Of a DNA stretch of 27,897 nt, positions 16,001 through 24,057 are shown piece by piece. The stretch's first letter is position 1. Each line of letters opens with the position of its first letter. The position numbers and the translations under genes are program-made. The notes beneath the pieces are model-generated. The model saw only the letters and a list, made by a program, of their open reading frames with translations, was not told the origin of the DNA and searched no databases. Source of the DNA: Candidatus Omnitrophota bacterium (GTDB lineage Bacteria; Omnitrophota; Gorgyraeia; Gygaellales; Profunditerraquicolaceae); contig JAPLMA010000058.1 in the NCBI GenBank assembly GCA_026387255.1, positions 1-27,897 on the forward strand, read 5' to 3'.

Positions 16001-16196
16001 TAAATCAATTAAATAAACTATTATAATGTAAGTAAGTTTATGATATTACTGCATGCTTAAATATGCATTGTGGTACGTCGCTGCTAACCTTGCTGAGTAA
16101 GTATAAGTAAGAATATATAAAAAAACACTTGACAAAATAAGCTGGTTATGTTTTAATTAAAACCACAGTAGTTAATAGCTAAAGAAAGTAATACCT
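16001..16196. other. Intergenic region with promoter ahead of the HTH gene
   Basis: This 196-nt AT-rich spacer separates the PilX-like gene from the HTH gene. It holds a consensus-like promoter (16129-16157) and an isolated TATAAT at 16022-16027 without a good -35. I see no gene and no clear terminator hairpin. Confidence 0.6.
16129..16157 (+). promoter_or_regulatory. Sigma-70-type promoter for the HTH gene and pilus assembly genes
   Basis: TTGACA (16129-16134) is a perfect -35. TTTAAT (16152-16157), one base off the -10 consensus, follows at exactly 17 nt. Initiation near 16164 gives a leader of about 33 nt before the ATG at 16197. Confidence 0.8.
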
Positions 16197-16391
16197 ATGT
16201 CAAGACTGATTGATATTGATGAATTGGCGGATTATTTAAAATTAAAGAAGCAGACTATTTATAACTGGCTTAATCAGCGTAAGATTTCCGGGATTAAGAT
16301 GGGGGGAGTCTGGAGGTTTGACCGTAAGGATATTGATAATTGGTTGAAATCTAAGAAGCGTGAATCGACTACGCCGAACACGCCGACTTAA
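16197..16391 (+). CDS. Excisionase-family (HTH_17) DNA-binding protein
   Basis: A 64-residue protein consisting of one MerR/excisionase-type helix-turn-helix. The hallmarks are IDELADYLKLKKQTIYNWLN, then GIKMGGVWRFDRKDIDNWL, the usual wing and final helix. Proteins of this kind act as excisionases or as small regulators. No integrase or attachment site is nearby, and it lies 12 nt before the PilM-PilN fusion, so a regulatory role for the pilus genes is more likely. It has its own strong promoter, but only a weak ribosome binding site. Autoregulation is plausible but not shown. Confidence 0.85.
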   Translation: MSRLIDIDELADYLKLKKQTIYNWLNQRKISGIKMGGVWRFDRKDIDNWLKSKKRESTTPNTPT

Positions 16392-16403
16392 GGGAGAGAG
16401 CTC

Positions 16404-17945
16404 ATGAATTCTTTAGGTATATATTTTGGGACTAAGGATATCAATCTGGTGGAAACGAGCGGTAAGAAGATTTTGAATAATATTCGCTTGCCGCATCCTA
16501 AGCTGGAAATATCCGGACTAGAAGAGAAGGTACCCGCGGATGTAAAAATAATGGCTTTGCTTAAAGATGCTTTCCGCAGTTACCGTATAAATGCGAATGA
16601 AGCTACTTTTTGTATTTCCGGACAGGATCTGGTTATTCGTACTTTTGAAATCCCGCTGCTTCCGCAAAGTGAATTAAAGAGCGCGGTCAGCTTTGAGGCG
16701 AAAAAATATATACCCTTTAAACTTGAGGATCTGGATTATGATTTTCAGGTGTCTTTTAATAAGAAGAATAAAACAAGTTTGGTTCTTTTTGTCGGGATAA
16801 AAAAGGAAATTTTAGCTAATTATATTTCTTTTGCTAAGCAACTTAACCTTAAAATTAATTCCTTAGAGTATTCAGCTTTTAGCGTTTTACGTTTCTTGAA
16901 ACTTTCAGGTTTACCTGATGCCGGCGTAATTGCCAGCCTTTGTTTCGATTCAAAAAATGGAGACGAAGCAAACTTTACAGTTTTTGAAAACGAATTTTCT
17001 TTATTTACCCGTGATTTTGATTTTACGCAAGAGCCAGCAGGATTTGAACAAACTGCTGAATTAGATTTGATTGGGCAACAAGATAAATTATTAAAAGAAG
17101 TCCGGATTTCTTTTGATTACTATAATCGTAAGTTTCCGGATAAACAGGTAAAAAATATTTATGTTGTTTCGGATAAAGAAAGTCATCCGGAATTAAAATC
17201 TTTTTTTGCGGAATCCTCAATCCCATTTAAATTTATCGAGATGCAAAAGGTTTTAGGTAAAACTACCAGCTACTCTTCAATTTTGATTAAAAGTTTTGCC
17301 GCGGCTTTATTTAAGTCTGTAGCTCTTAAGATTAAAATAAATCTAATTGGTTCAAGGCTTAAAGTTGCTCGTACGGCTGCGGGTAATCCCCTGGCTTTAC
17401 TGGATGGAATCAAATTAGATTTAAGGTATATTTTTCTCGGTGTTGTCGTCTGCGTAGCTGTTTTTGGCAACGGATTAATGCGTACGCAAGCCACGCAGCA
17501 GGAGCTGACGGCGATTAAAAATAAGCGCGTAAAAATTAGCACCGATCTTGCTAGTGATAATGTCGAAGAATTAACTGGCATAAGCTCTAAATATGAGGAA
17601 AAAATTGCGGCTTTAGATAATTTAGTGAAAAATCAGATGTACGTTACGCCTTTATTGAGCACTATTCCCCGCGCTTTGCCAAAAGGGGTGTGGTTAGAAT
17701 CTTTCAGTCTTAGTCGAAACAAGGGTGTGCCTATGGAACTGGTCCTTAATGTAGGAGTTTACCTTGAGGATAGCGATCAAGAGTTTGAGTCGGTAAATAT
17801 TTTTCTTACAAATTTAAAAAAAGACCCGGTATTTTCCAGGTATTTTAAAGAAATTACTATAGGCTTTATTGATCGACAGAATTTGCAGAATAAAAATACG
17901 GCGGTTTTTAAAATTATCTGCAAGAATCTTCCGGAGAAAAAATAG
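16404..17945 (+). CDS. pilM: PilM-PilN fusion, type IV pilus inner-membrane assembly protein
   Basis: The 513 residues combine two normally separate subunits. Residues 1 to about 305 are an actin-like PilM domain (GIYFGTKDINLVE start, FEIPLLPQSELKSAVSFEAKKYIPF). Residues 312-316 read INLIG, corresponding to the INLLP motif by which PilN docks on PilM. A membrane helix (about 343-358), a coiled coil (about 362-405) and a PilN-like periplasmic domain follow. The order is therefore the same as GspL of type II secretion. A GGGAGAG ribosome binding site precedes the ATG. Downstream PilO-like and PilP-like genes complete the alignment complex linking cytoplasmic ATPase and secretin. The fusion is one open frame with no sign of a sequencing frameshift. 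Confidence 0.88.
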   Translation: MNSLGIYFGTKDINLVETSGKKILNNIRLPHPKLEISGLEEKVPADVKIMALLKDAFRSYRINANEATFCISGQDLVIRTFEIPLLPQSELKSAVSFEAKKYIPFKLEDLDYDFQVSFNKKNKTSLVLFVGIKKEILANYISFAKQLNLKINSLEYSAFSVLRFLKLSGLPDAGVIASLCFDSKNGDEANFTVFENEFSLFTRDFDFTQEPAGFEQTAELDLIGQQDKLLKEVRISFDYYNRKFPDKQVKNIYVVSDKESHPELKSFFAESSIPFKFIEMQKVLGKTTSYSSILIKSFAAALFKSVALKIKINLIGSRLKVARTAAGNPLALLDGIKLDLRYIFLGVVVCVAVFGNGLMRTQATQQELTAIKNKRVKISTDLASDNVEELTGISSKYEEKIAALDNLVKNQMYVTPLLSTIPRALPKGVWLESFSLSRNKGVPMELVLNVGVYLEDSDQEFESVNIFLTNLKKDPVFSRYFKEITIGFIDRQNLQNKNTAVFKIICKNLPEKK

Positions 17946-17946
17946 C

Positions 17947-18474
17947 ATGGTAAATTATGATCTTATTGAACGAAATAAAAATAAAATTCTAAATTTTGGC
18001 GTAATTATTTTAGCATTAATCATAGCGCTTCAGTTTTATAAATTTGCTAATAACCGGGTAGCGGCATTGATCCAACAGCAAAATAATGAGTTGGAGAAGA
18101 ATAAGGTTATTGAAAGGATTGCTGGCCTTGAGAAAAAGGCAGAAGGATATCAAAAAGTGTTTGTTAAGCGAGATTTAGCTTCGGTGATGGACACAATATC
18201 TGCTATTGCTAAAGATGCTTCAGTTAAGATTGTTTCCGTAAAACCTTACGCTGGGGAGGCAGTTGATAACTACTCTAGCTCCTCATTTCTCATCACGCTG
18301 AATGCGTCTAGTTATCATGCTTTGGGTAATTTTATCAGTAAAATTGAAAATCATAATGATATTTATTTGGTTAGCGAGATTAGTATTAATTCTACAGCGG
18401 CTAATATAGATACATCAGGAGATAATGTTGATTTAGGGGTGAATTTAAAAATTAACACTATATCTTACTTATAA
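17947..18474 (+). CDS. pilO: PilO-like type IV pilus alignment protein
   Basis: A 175-residue bitopic membrane protein. It has a short cytoplasmic start (MVNYDLIERNKNKILNF), one membrane helix (about 15-30) and a coiled coil (about 38-62). The C-terminal mixed alpha/beta domain (about 75-175) is typical of PilO/GspM. The frame is open further upstream into pilM, but the ATG at 17947 is chosen because a GGAG lies about 10 nt before it and the upstream extension would lie within the coding sequence of another gene. It begins one base after the pilM stop and its own stop directly abuts the next ATG. Sequence conservation in this family is low; the call relies on topology and position. Confidence 0.82.
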   Translation: MVNYDLIERNKNKILNFGVIILALIIALQFYKFANNRVAALIQQQNNELEKNKVIERIAGLEKKAEGYQKVFVKRDLASVMDTISAIAKDASVKIVSVKPYAGEAVDNYSSSSFLITLNASSYHALGNFISKIENHNDIYLVSEISINSTAANIDTSGDNVDLGVNLKINTISYL

Positions 18475-18981
18475 ATGACAAACCGATCAGGCAAGTTAAT
18501 ATTATTTGTTTTTTTTCTAAGCGCGGCAATTGATTTAAAGTTTATTGCTTTGGCAGAAGAAACTACAATTGATGGGAAGATAACGCGTATTGAACAGAAG
18601 TTTATTACTGCAGGAGAAGCAAATACCGTCGAAGGAATAATTGCGCGTCCGGTTATGGAATATGAATCTGATAAATTACGCGATCCTTTTGAAAGATATT
18701 TAGTAAAAGAAGTGCCCAAGGAACTCCCGCAGGAGATTACAGATTCAGCAAAGCCGAAATTGGATCTTAGTAAACTAAAAGTGCAAGGAATAATTTGGGG
18801 GGTTAAGACCCCTCAGGCGATTATTAATGCTAAAGTTTTGACGGTTGGTGATTTAATTGAGGGTGCTAAAATCTTGAAAATAGAGAAAAAAGGAGTTACT
18901 TTAGGTTTTAATGGGGAGATATTTGATTTAGCCGTTCCTGGGCAAAGTTCAGTTCAGGCAGAAGAAATCCAGGTAAAATAA
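18475..18981 (+). CDS. pilP: PilP/GspC-like pilus assembly protein
   Basis: A 168-residue exported protein with an N-terminal signal peptide or anchor (cleavage possible after A27 in FIALA-EE). A flexible segment carries RDPF (69-72), the motif common in PilP. The C-terminal HR-type beta domain has LSKLKVQGIIWG, PQAIINAKVLTVGDLI and GVTLGFNGEIFDL. This domain contacts the N-domains of the secretin, linking it to PilM-N-O. Asp20 and Lys22 interrupt the hydrophobic N-terminal stretch, so signal cleavage is uncertain. It starts immediately after the pilO stop (TAA-ATG). No lipobox Cys is present, unlike classical PilP lipoproteins. Confidence 0.82.
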   Translation: MTNRSGKLILFVFFLSAAIDLKFIALAEETTIDGKITRIEQKFITAGEANTVEGIIARPVMEYESDKLRDPFERYLVKEVPKELPQEITDSAKPKLDLSKLKVQGIIWGVKTPQAIINAKVLTVGDLIEGAKILKIEKKGVTLGFNGEIFDLAVPGQSSVQAEEIQVK

Positions 18982-19056
18982 TTTTCCCTGCGCGGGAGTT
19001 TGAGGGGTAATTTTCCCCCCAGCGCCGGAAGATGAGGGAGAAATGAGGAGGAATAA

Positions 19057-20619
19057 ATGAAAAAAATATTTGTAACTAGCGTAGCTATCTTTTCCTTAAT
19101 GTTTGTTTTTATTTCGCGGTTAAGTGCAGAACAACAGTTTCCACTTGCCGAGGGACAGACTAGTATTTCTATGGATTTTAAAGATGCCGGACTGAAAGAT
19201 GTTTTAAAGATATTTTCTATACAAGCGGGAATGAATTTTATCGCCTCCGAAGCGGTACAAGATAGAAAGATTACTCTTTATCTAGACAAAGTCCCCTTAA
19301 GTCAGGCAATGGATAAAATTTTTAGCGCGAATAACCTCTCCTATGAACTAGACAAAGAAGCCAATATTTTTGTAGTTAAAGAATGGGGAAAGATGGAGAC
19401 GGAGACAGTGACTAAAGTTTTTTATTTAAAAAACGCTACGGTTTCTTCTGCCGCTTTAAAAGAGGAATTATCTAAAAAACTAGGTTCGAGTAACGCTAGC
19501 ACTAGCACCAGCACTAGCACTAGCGATAGCACTAGCTCTCGGAGCAGGTTCAAAGAGGAGAGTGAAAGTGGGATTACCAGCGCGGTTAAAAAATTACTTT
19601 CTGCTGCTCCGGTTGGTTCATTAGTTGAAGATTTCCGGACGAACAGTATTATTGTTACGGATACTCCGATGAAAATGAAAGTGATTAGCCAGGTAATTGC
19701 ATCATTGGATGTGTCCGTACCGCAGGTAATGCTGGAGGTGGAAATGTTGGATGTGAGTAAGGATGCGGTAGATAAAGTAGGATTTGAGTTCGGCGATACG
19801 CCTTTTACAGCGATACTTACCGGTGCGGCTGCTTCCACGGGTTTTCCTTATGGTGCCTGGAGTAAGATTATAGACCCGGGTAAAGGTTCATTATCGATTA
19901 ATCCATCCGGTAGTACTTATGATATGCAGTTGGATTTTATGAGGACACAAACTGATACAAAATTTTTAGCCAGGCCGAAACTGCTTACTTTGAATAATGA
20001 GACTGCGGAGATATCGGTTACTAAGGATGAAATTGTGGGTCGGGAAGATACTACCACCTTCAGCGATAGCGGCTCTCCTACCACTACTAGTGTGTATAAG
20101 AGATCAACCGAATTAGTGCTGTCTAGTGAAGGAACGGGTATTTTTCTTAAGGTAACTCCACAGGTAAATCTGGATACCAACGAGATCACGATGGTGATAA
20201 ACCCAAAATCAAGTGTCTCTAGTCTAAGTTCTTTAAGTGCGGTGGGTAATCCGCAGTCAGATATTGAGGTAAGAAGTACAAAATCTATTGTTAAGGTTAA
20301 AGATGGAGAAACCGTAATTTTAGGCGGGCTTATTCATCAAGATAAAATTATCGAAATAAAAAAGTTGCCCATCTTAGGAGATATTCCTTTTTTAGGTGTG
20401 TTCTTTAGGCATAAAAATCAAAGCGTTGGGTTGGAACGCGAATTAATAATTTTTATTACTCCGCGCATTGTTAGGGATAAGGCGGATGTCAAGTTGGCGG
20501 GAGTTCAGAATATCCAACTGCCAATTAGAGAACAAGGTGTGGCCGTAGGCTCAAACCGTGATTATCTTATTAATTCTAATATGAATAAGTTCGATAAGAG
20601 CATTAATGGCAAAAGATAA
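19057..20619 (+). CDS. pilQ: Secretin (PilQ/GspD family)
   Basis: An outer-membrane channel subunit for pilus or substrate exit. The 520 residues comprise a signal peptide (cleavage near A24), an STN domain (about 34-88, ISMDFKDAGLKDVLKIFS), one secretin N domain and the beta-barrel domain. The barrel carries the signature VKDGETVILGGLI, KLPILGDIPFLGVFFRHK and RELIIFITPRIV. The N domain contains a Thr/Ser-rich tract (147-160) encoded by a hexanucleotide repeat, then a long charged loop. GAGGAGG lies 5 nt before the ATG, a strong ribosome binding site. Short GC-rich hairpins (for example GGGG 19004-19007 with CCCC 19015-19018) occupy the 75-nt spacer. It overlaps the ATPase gene by 14 nt. Compact size suits a pilus or simple type II secretin. 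Confidence 0.94.
   Translation: MKKIFVTSVAIFSLMFVFISRLSAEQQFPLAEGQTSISMDFKDAGLKDVLKIFSIQAGMNFIASEAVQDRKITLYLDKVPLSQAMDKIFSANNLSYELDKEANIFVVKEWGKMETETVTKVFYLKNATVSSAALKEELSKKLGSSNASTSTSTSTSDSTSSRSRFKEESESGITSAVKKLLSAAPVGSLVEDFRTNSIIVTDTPMKMKVISQVIASLDVSVPQVMLEVEMLDVSKDAVDKVGFEFGDTPFTAILTGAAASTGFPYGAWSKIIDPGKGSLSINPSGSTYDMQLDFMRTQTDTKFLARPKLLTLNNETAEISVTKDEIVGREDTTTFSDSGSPTTTSVYKRSTELVLSSEGTGIFLKVTPQVNLDTNEITMVINPKSSVSSLSSLSAVGNPQSDIEVRSTKSIVKVKDGETVILGGLIHQDKIIEIKKLPILGDIPFLGVFFRHKNQSVGLERELIIFITPRIVRDKADVKLAGVQNIQLPIREQGVAVGSNRDYLINSNMNKFDKSINGKR
19495..19536 (+). repeat. Hexanucleotide tandem repeat inside the secretin gene
   Basis: Seven tandem copies of ACTAGC or a close variant (GCTAGC, ACCAGC, GATAGC). 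The unit is a multiple of three, so changes in copy number would alter the Thr-Ser tract length (residues 147-160) without breaking the frame. Confidence 0.85.
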
Positions 20620-22321
20620 TTATTTAAGGCTGGGTGAATTTTTAATCCGGGAAGGTATTATTACTGCTAGCCAGCTGGAAAAAGCGATTACCGCGCAAAG
20701 GCAGGAAGGCGGGCGTTTAGGCGAAGTATTGATTAGATTAGGCATAGTTAAAGAAGAGCAGATACTGGCGGCCTTAGGTAAGCAGCTAAATATGCCTTAT
20801 TTTTCACTGGGGACAGGAATGCTCAAGCCGGCAATGGATCAGGGCTTAGAGAATCTTATTCCCCATGAATTTGCCTTTAAGAATACTGTTTTGCCTCTTT
20901 CGCGCATGCTGAGGTCTTTAACGGTTGCCTTAGCAGACCCTTTGGATATCCTCCTTATTGACAGCCTTAGAAAATTAACCGGTAGTGAAATTAATCCAGT
21001 AATTGCTACACGGCCGGATATTCTTAAGGCAATTGAAGAGTTTTATGGTAAATCTTCAATGCTTAAGGATGCCGTTGATTCTAGCTATGATATAGATTCT
21101 TCGCTCGCCCAGAGAAGTGAGGATATGGGGCAAGAGCTTAGCTTGGATAAGTTGATTGCTCGGGCAGAAGAAGCTCCGGTTGTAAAATTAGTGGATTTAA
21201 TAATTCGCCAGGCGATTGGTGAACGGGCTTCTGATATACATATTGAACCTTTTAAAGATAGAATTTCATTACGTTATAGAATTGATGGTAAGCTTTACGA
21301 GATACCTCCGCCAGCCAAGCATTTACATCTGCCGCTTGTTTCTCGGGTAAAGATTTTGGCCAAACTCGATATTGCGGAAAAAAGGTTACCTCAGGATGGT
21401 GCGATCTTAGTGAGGATTGATGAGCGGCCGATAGATATTCGCGTTTCTATTATTCCGACGCTCTATGGAGAAAAAGCAGTTTTAAGGATCCTCGATCGTG
21501 GTGGGGTTACGTTGAATTTAAGCTCGATGGGGTTTGATCCAAAACAGCTTGAGCATGTGCGCAAAGCAATATTTTCGCCTTATGGATTAATTTTAATTAC
21601 CGGGCCTACAGGAAGCGGAAAATCTACTTCACTTTATGCTTTTTTAAATGAAATAAAAGATCCAACTAAGAATATTGTTACCGTAGAAGATCCTGTAGAA
21701 TATAAAATGGATGGGATTAACCAGGTACAGATCAAACCGGAAATTGGGCTTACTTTTGCCGCGGCTTTGCGCAGTTTTTTGCGTCAGGATCCGGATATTA
21801 TGTTGGTCGGAGAGGTGAGAGATTTAGAAACCGCGCAAATCTGTATTCGTTCAGCGCTTACCGGGCACTTAGTTCTAAGTAGCCTGCATACTAATGATGC
21901 TCCCTCGGCGGTAAGCCGGCTTATGGATATTGGAATTGAGCCATATATGCTTGCGCCTTCGCTACTGTTGATTGTTGCTCAACGGCTGGTGCGTAAATTA
22001 TGCCCGGATTGTAAAGAGGCTTATGAGCCTACTAGCGCGCAGCTTAAAGGCGCTGCAATTAAGGCGGAGCTGATCTATAAATCTAAAGGCTGCGCAAAAT
22101 GTAATAATGCCGGATATAGAGGCCGAACCTGCATTGTCGAAGTTATGCCCGTAACGTTGGAAATACAGGATTTAATTAATCAAAGAGCGACTTTCCAGAA
22201 AATTCGCGAAGTAGCCAGAGCCGCAGGTATGCAAACACTTTATGAATCAGGAATTAAAAAGGTAGAAAGCGGTATAACTTCTTTAGAAGAAATTTTTTCT
22301 ACTACCTTGGGAGTTGAATAA
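20606..22321 (+). CDS. pilB: Type IV pilus / type II secretion assembly ATPase
   Basis: The hexameric extension ATPase (PilB/GspE) at the inner membrane. The 571 residues start with an MshEN-type domain holding two repeats of RLGExLIRxGI (about 7-17 and 37-47), a fold that in MshE binds cyclic di-GMP. The ATPase core has Walker A GPTGSGKST (333-341), the Walker B/Asp box region DIMLVGEVRD and a His box LVLSSLHTNDAPSAV. The zinc-binding cysteines are C466/C469 and C496/C499, diagnostic of PilB/GspE rather than the retraction ATPase PilT. The ATG lies 14 nt inside the secretin gene and the stop shares a base with the next start (TAATG). Confidence 0.96.
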   Translation: MAKDNYLRLGEFLIREGIITASQLEKAITAQRQEGGRLGEVLIRLGIVKEEQILAALGKQLNMPYFSLGTGMLKPAMDQGLENLIPHEFAFKNTVLPLSRMLRSLTVALADPLDILLIDSLRKLTGSEINPVIATRPDILKAIEEFYGKSSMLKDAVDSSYDIDSSLAQRSEDMGQELSLDKLIARAEEAPVVKLVDLIIRQAIGERASDIHIEPFKDRISLRYRIDGKLYEIPPPAKHLHLPLVSRVKILAKLDIAEKRLPQDGAILVRIDERPIDIRVSIIPTLYGEKAVLRILDRGGVTLNLSSMGFDPKQLEHVRKAIFSPYGLILITGPTGSGKSTSLYAFLNEIKDPTKNIVTVEDPVEYKMDGINQVQIKPEIGLTFAAALRSFLRQDPDIMLVGEVRDLETAQICIRSALTGHLVLSSLHTNDAPSAVSRLMDIGIEPYMLAPSLLLIVAQRLVRKLCPDCKEAYEPTSAQLKGAAIKAELIYKSKGCAKCNNAGYRGRTCIVEVMPVTLEIQDLINQRATFQKIREVARAAGMQTLYESGIKKVESGITSLEEIFSTTLGVE

Positions 22322-23547
22322 TGCCTAAATTTTATTATGTGGCCAGGAATCATGCGGGAGTTAAGGAAACCGGAATAGAGGAAGCTTTAACTCAAGAAGA
22401 TGCCGTAGTTAAAATTCAGGCTAAAGGATTAATTGTGATTAATGTTATTCCGGAAGGCGTGGAGTTATTTTCCGATAATGCTATAAAAATTAAGTCTAAG
22501 TCTAAGCATGGGAGGGTGACCAGCGAAGATCTGATGCTTTTTTGCCGGCAGCTATCAACTTTGATTGGAGCAGGAGTTACGATACTGATGAGCCTGGAGA
22601 TTATTGCTAAGCAGGTAGCGAGTAGGAAACTTTATGATATAAGTATGGATTTAAAAAAGAACATGGAATCGGGTTTAAGCTTTCATGAAGCATTGGCTTT
22701 ACACCCAAAGATTTTCTCTGGCCTTTGGATTAATCTTGTAGAGAGCGGGGAGGCGAGCGGGAATCTTGGGGTGGTATTGAGCCGCCTGGCCGCGTATTTG
22801 GAAAAAGACGCGGAGTTTAAAAAGAAAATTATTTCAGCATTAATCTATCCGATGATTTTGACCATTGCGGGTTTTGGAGCACTTATATTTTTGTCATTGA
22901 AAATAGTGCCTACCTTTGCCGAAATATTTAAAAGTTTTGACATTGCTCTTCCTTTTCTTACTCAAGTTTTGATCGGGATAAGTGATTTTCTTAAAAAATA
23001 TGTGCTGATGATATTTTTGTTAATCGGGGGAGTGATCTTTGTTTTTCGAGAATTTATCAAGACTAAAACTGGTAGGAAGAGTTTTGAAAAATTTAAATTT
23101 AAGTTACCGATTTTTGGGGATTTTTTTTTAGCACTAAATATTGAAAGATTTTCTTCGGGAATGTCAACGCTTTTAGAATCGGGTGTTCCAATTCTTTACT
23201 CTCTGGAAATATCAGAGCGCAGCGTGGACAATCTAATTATGGCGGATATTATCCGTAAAATTAAGAATGATGTGCGGGAGGGTAAACCGATGCGAGATTC
23301 TTTTGAACACAGCGGTTTCTTTGAACCCATGGTAATTCAAATGGTTAGCATCGGAGAAGAGATTGGCGAGCTTCCGCAGATGTTCAAAAGAATTAATTCT
23401 TTTTATCAAGAACAGTGCGATACATTTCTTACGCGTTTTGTTTCTATGTTTGAGCCTTTTGTTTTGGTTTTTATCGGTGGGATTATTGGTGTTATGGTAA
23501 TCGGGATGTTTTTGCCAATATTTGAGCTTTCAAAAATTAATGGATAA
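22321..23547 (+). CDS. pilC: Type IV pilus / type II secretion platform protein
   Basis: An inner-membrane protein (PilC/GspF family) around which the ATPase and alignment proteins assemble. The 408 residues hold two GspF cytoplasmic domains: LMLFCRQLSTLIGAGVTI (from about 63) and a second starting with FFLALNIERFSSGMSTLL (from about 266). Membrane helices lie at about 173-195, 220-240 and 375-400. The motifs NLVESGEASGNLG and MVSIGEEIGELPQMF are classic. A 1-nt overlap couples it to pilB. It is the last gene before the strong pilin promoter, so the assembly machinery and the pilins can be expressed at different levels. Confidence 0.96.
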   Translation: MPKFYYVARNHAGVKETGIEEALTQEDAVVKIQAKGLIVINVIPEGVELFSDNAIKIKSKSKHGRVTSEDLMLFCRQLSTLIGAGVTILMSLEIIAKQVASRKLYDISMDLKKNMESGLSFHEALALHPKIFSGLWINLVESGEASGNLGVVLSRLAAYLEKDAEFKKKIISALIYPMILTIAGFGALIFLSLKIVPTFAEIFKSFDIALPFLTQVLIGISDFLKKYVLMIFLLIGGVIFVFREFIKTKTGRKSFEKFKFKLPIFGDFFLALNIERFSSGMSTLLESGVPILYSLEISERSVDNLIMADIIRKIKNDVREGKPMRDSFEHSGFFEPMVIQMVSIGEEIGELPQMFKRINSFYQEQCDTFLTRFVSMFEPFVLVFIGGIIGVMVIGMFLPIFELSKING

Positions 23548-23550
23548 TCG

Positions 23551-23580
23551 TTGACAAACGTTACATTTAGGTGTTACAAT
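23551..23580 (+). promoter_or_regulatory. Strong promoter of the major pilin gene
   Basis: TTGACA (23551-23556) is a perfect -35. TACAAT (23575-23580) follows at 18 nt and is preceded by TGT, giving an extended -10 as well. A start near 23587 leaves a 45-nt leader ending in GGAGGAG (23621-23627). This is the strongest promoter and ribosome binding site pair in the window. Confidence 0.85.
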
Positions 23581-23631
23581 TTAAAAAAGAAGGAATATTT
23601 ATAAATAGAAATAAAAAAAAGGAGGAGTAAG

Positions 23632-24018
23632 ATGCGAAAGGGTTTTACGCTTGTCGAATTACTTATAGTGATTATTATTGTAGGAATACTGGCATCTGTG
23701 GGTATATCGCAATATACCAAGGTAATTGAAAAAGGCCGTGCTGCTGAAGCTAGGATGATATTGGGTAATTTAAGGGCGGCTGAAGTTGCTGAATACAATG
23801 AGAATGGTGCATATTTAGCTTCGGGTAGCTTATCCGTAGGTGCTCCAGCAGATTGTGCACAAACCACGCACTATTTTAGTTATTCTTGTGCTCCTGCTAA
23901 TGGAACATGTACAGCCACTAGGTGTGGTACGGGAACAGGTAAACCGCCTGGTACAGCGACTGGTTATAATAAAACCTTGACTATTGCTGGTGTTTGGGGT
24001 GGAACTGCGGGTTATTAG
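23632..24018 (+). CDS. Type IV prepilin, probable major pilin
   Basis: A 128-residue class III-signal prepilin. Leader MRKG, cleavage before F5, then FTLVELLIVIIIVGILA with Glu at mature position 5. The globular part begins with the alpha1-C segment (YTKVIEKGRAAEARMILGNLRAAEVAEY), as in PilA/GspG. Four cysteines (C75, C86, C93, C98) could form two disulfides in the C-terminal region. No calcium-site GspG consensus is obvious, so PilA or a major pseudopilin are both possible. The strong promoter and ribosome binding site immediately upstream argue for the major, highly expressed subunit. A 56-nt hairpin after the gene separates it from the minor pilins. Confidence 0.9.
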   Translation: MRKGFTLVELLIVIIIVGILASVGISQYTKVIEKGRAAEARMILGNLRAAEVAEYNENGAYLASGSLSVGAPADCAQTTHYFSYSCAPANGTCTATRCGTGTGKPPGTATGYNKTLTIAGVWGGTAGY

Positions 24019-24057
24019 ATTTTATAATTAATTCTGTTGGTTTTAATTAGTTGTCAA

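Noticed and set aside
16197..16391. Excisionase-like gene as a sign of an integrated phage or element
   Set aside because: No integrase, attachment-site repeat or other phage gene is near, and the gene is arranged with the pilus genes. HTH_17 proteins are often plain regulators.
17869..17946. Upstream extension of pilO into pilM
   Set aside because: The added basic residues lie in another frame of the pilM coding end. The ATG at 17947 has a ribosome binding site and matches the PilO topology.
19494..19540. Hexanucleotide repeat as a CRISPR-like array
   Set aside because: Units are 6 nt with no spacers and lie within a coding frame.
19422..19838. Minus-strand open frame opposite the secretin
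   Set aside because: It is a shadow of the secretin and its hexanucleotide repeat, without a ribosome binding site or recognisable domain.
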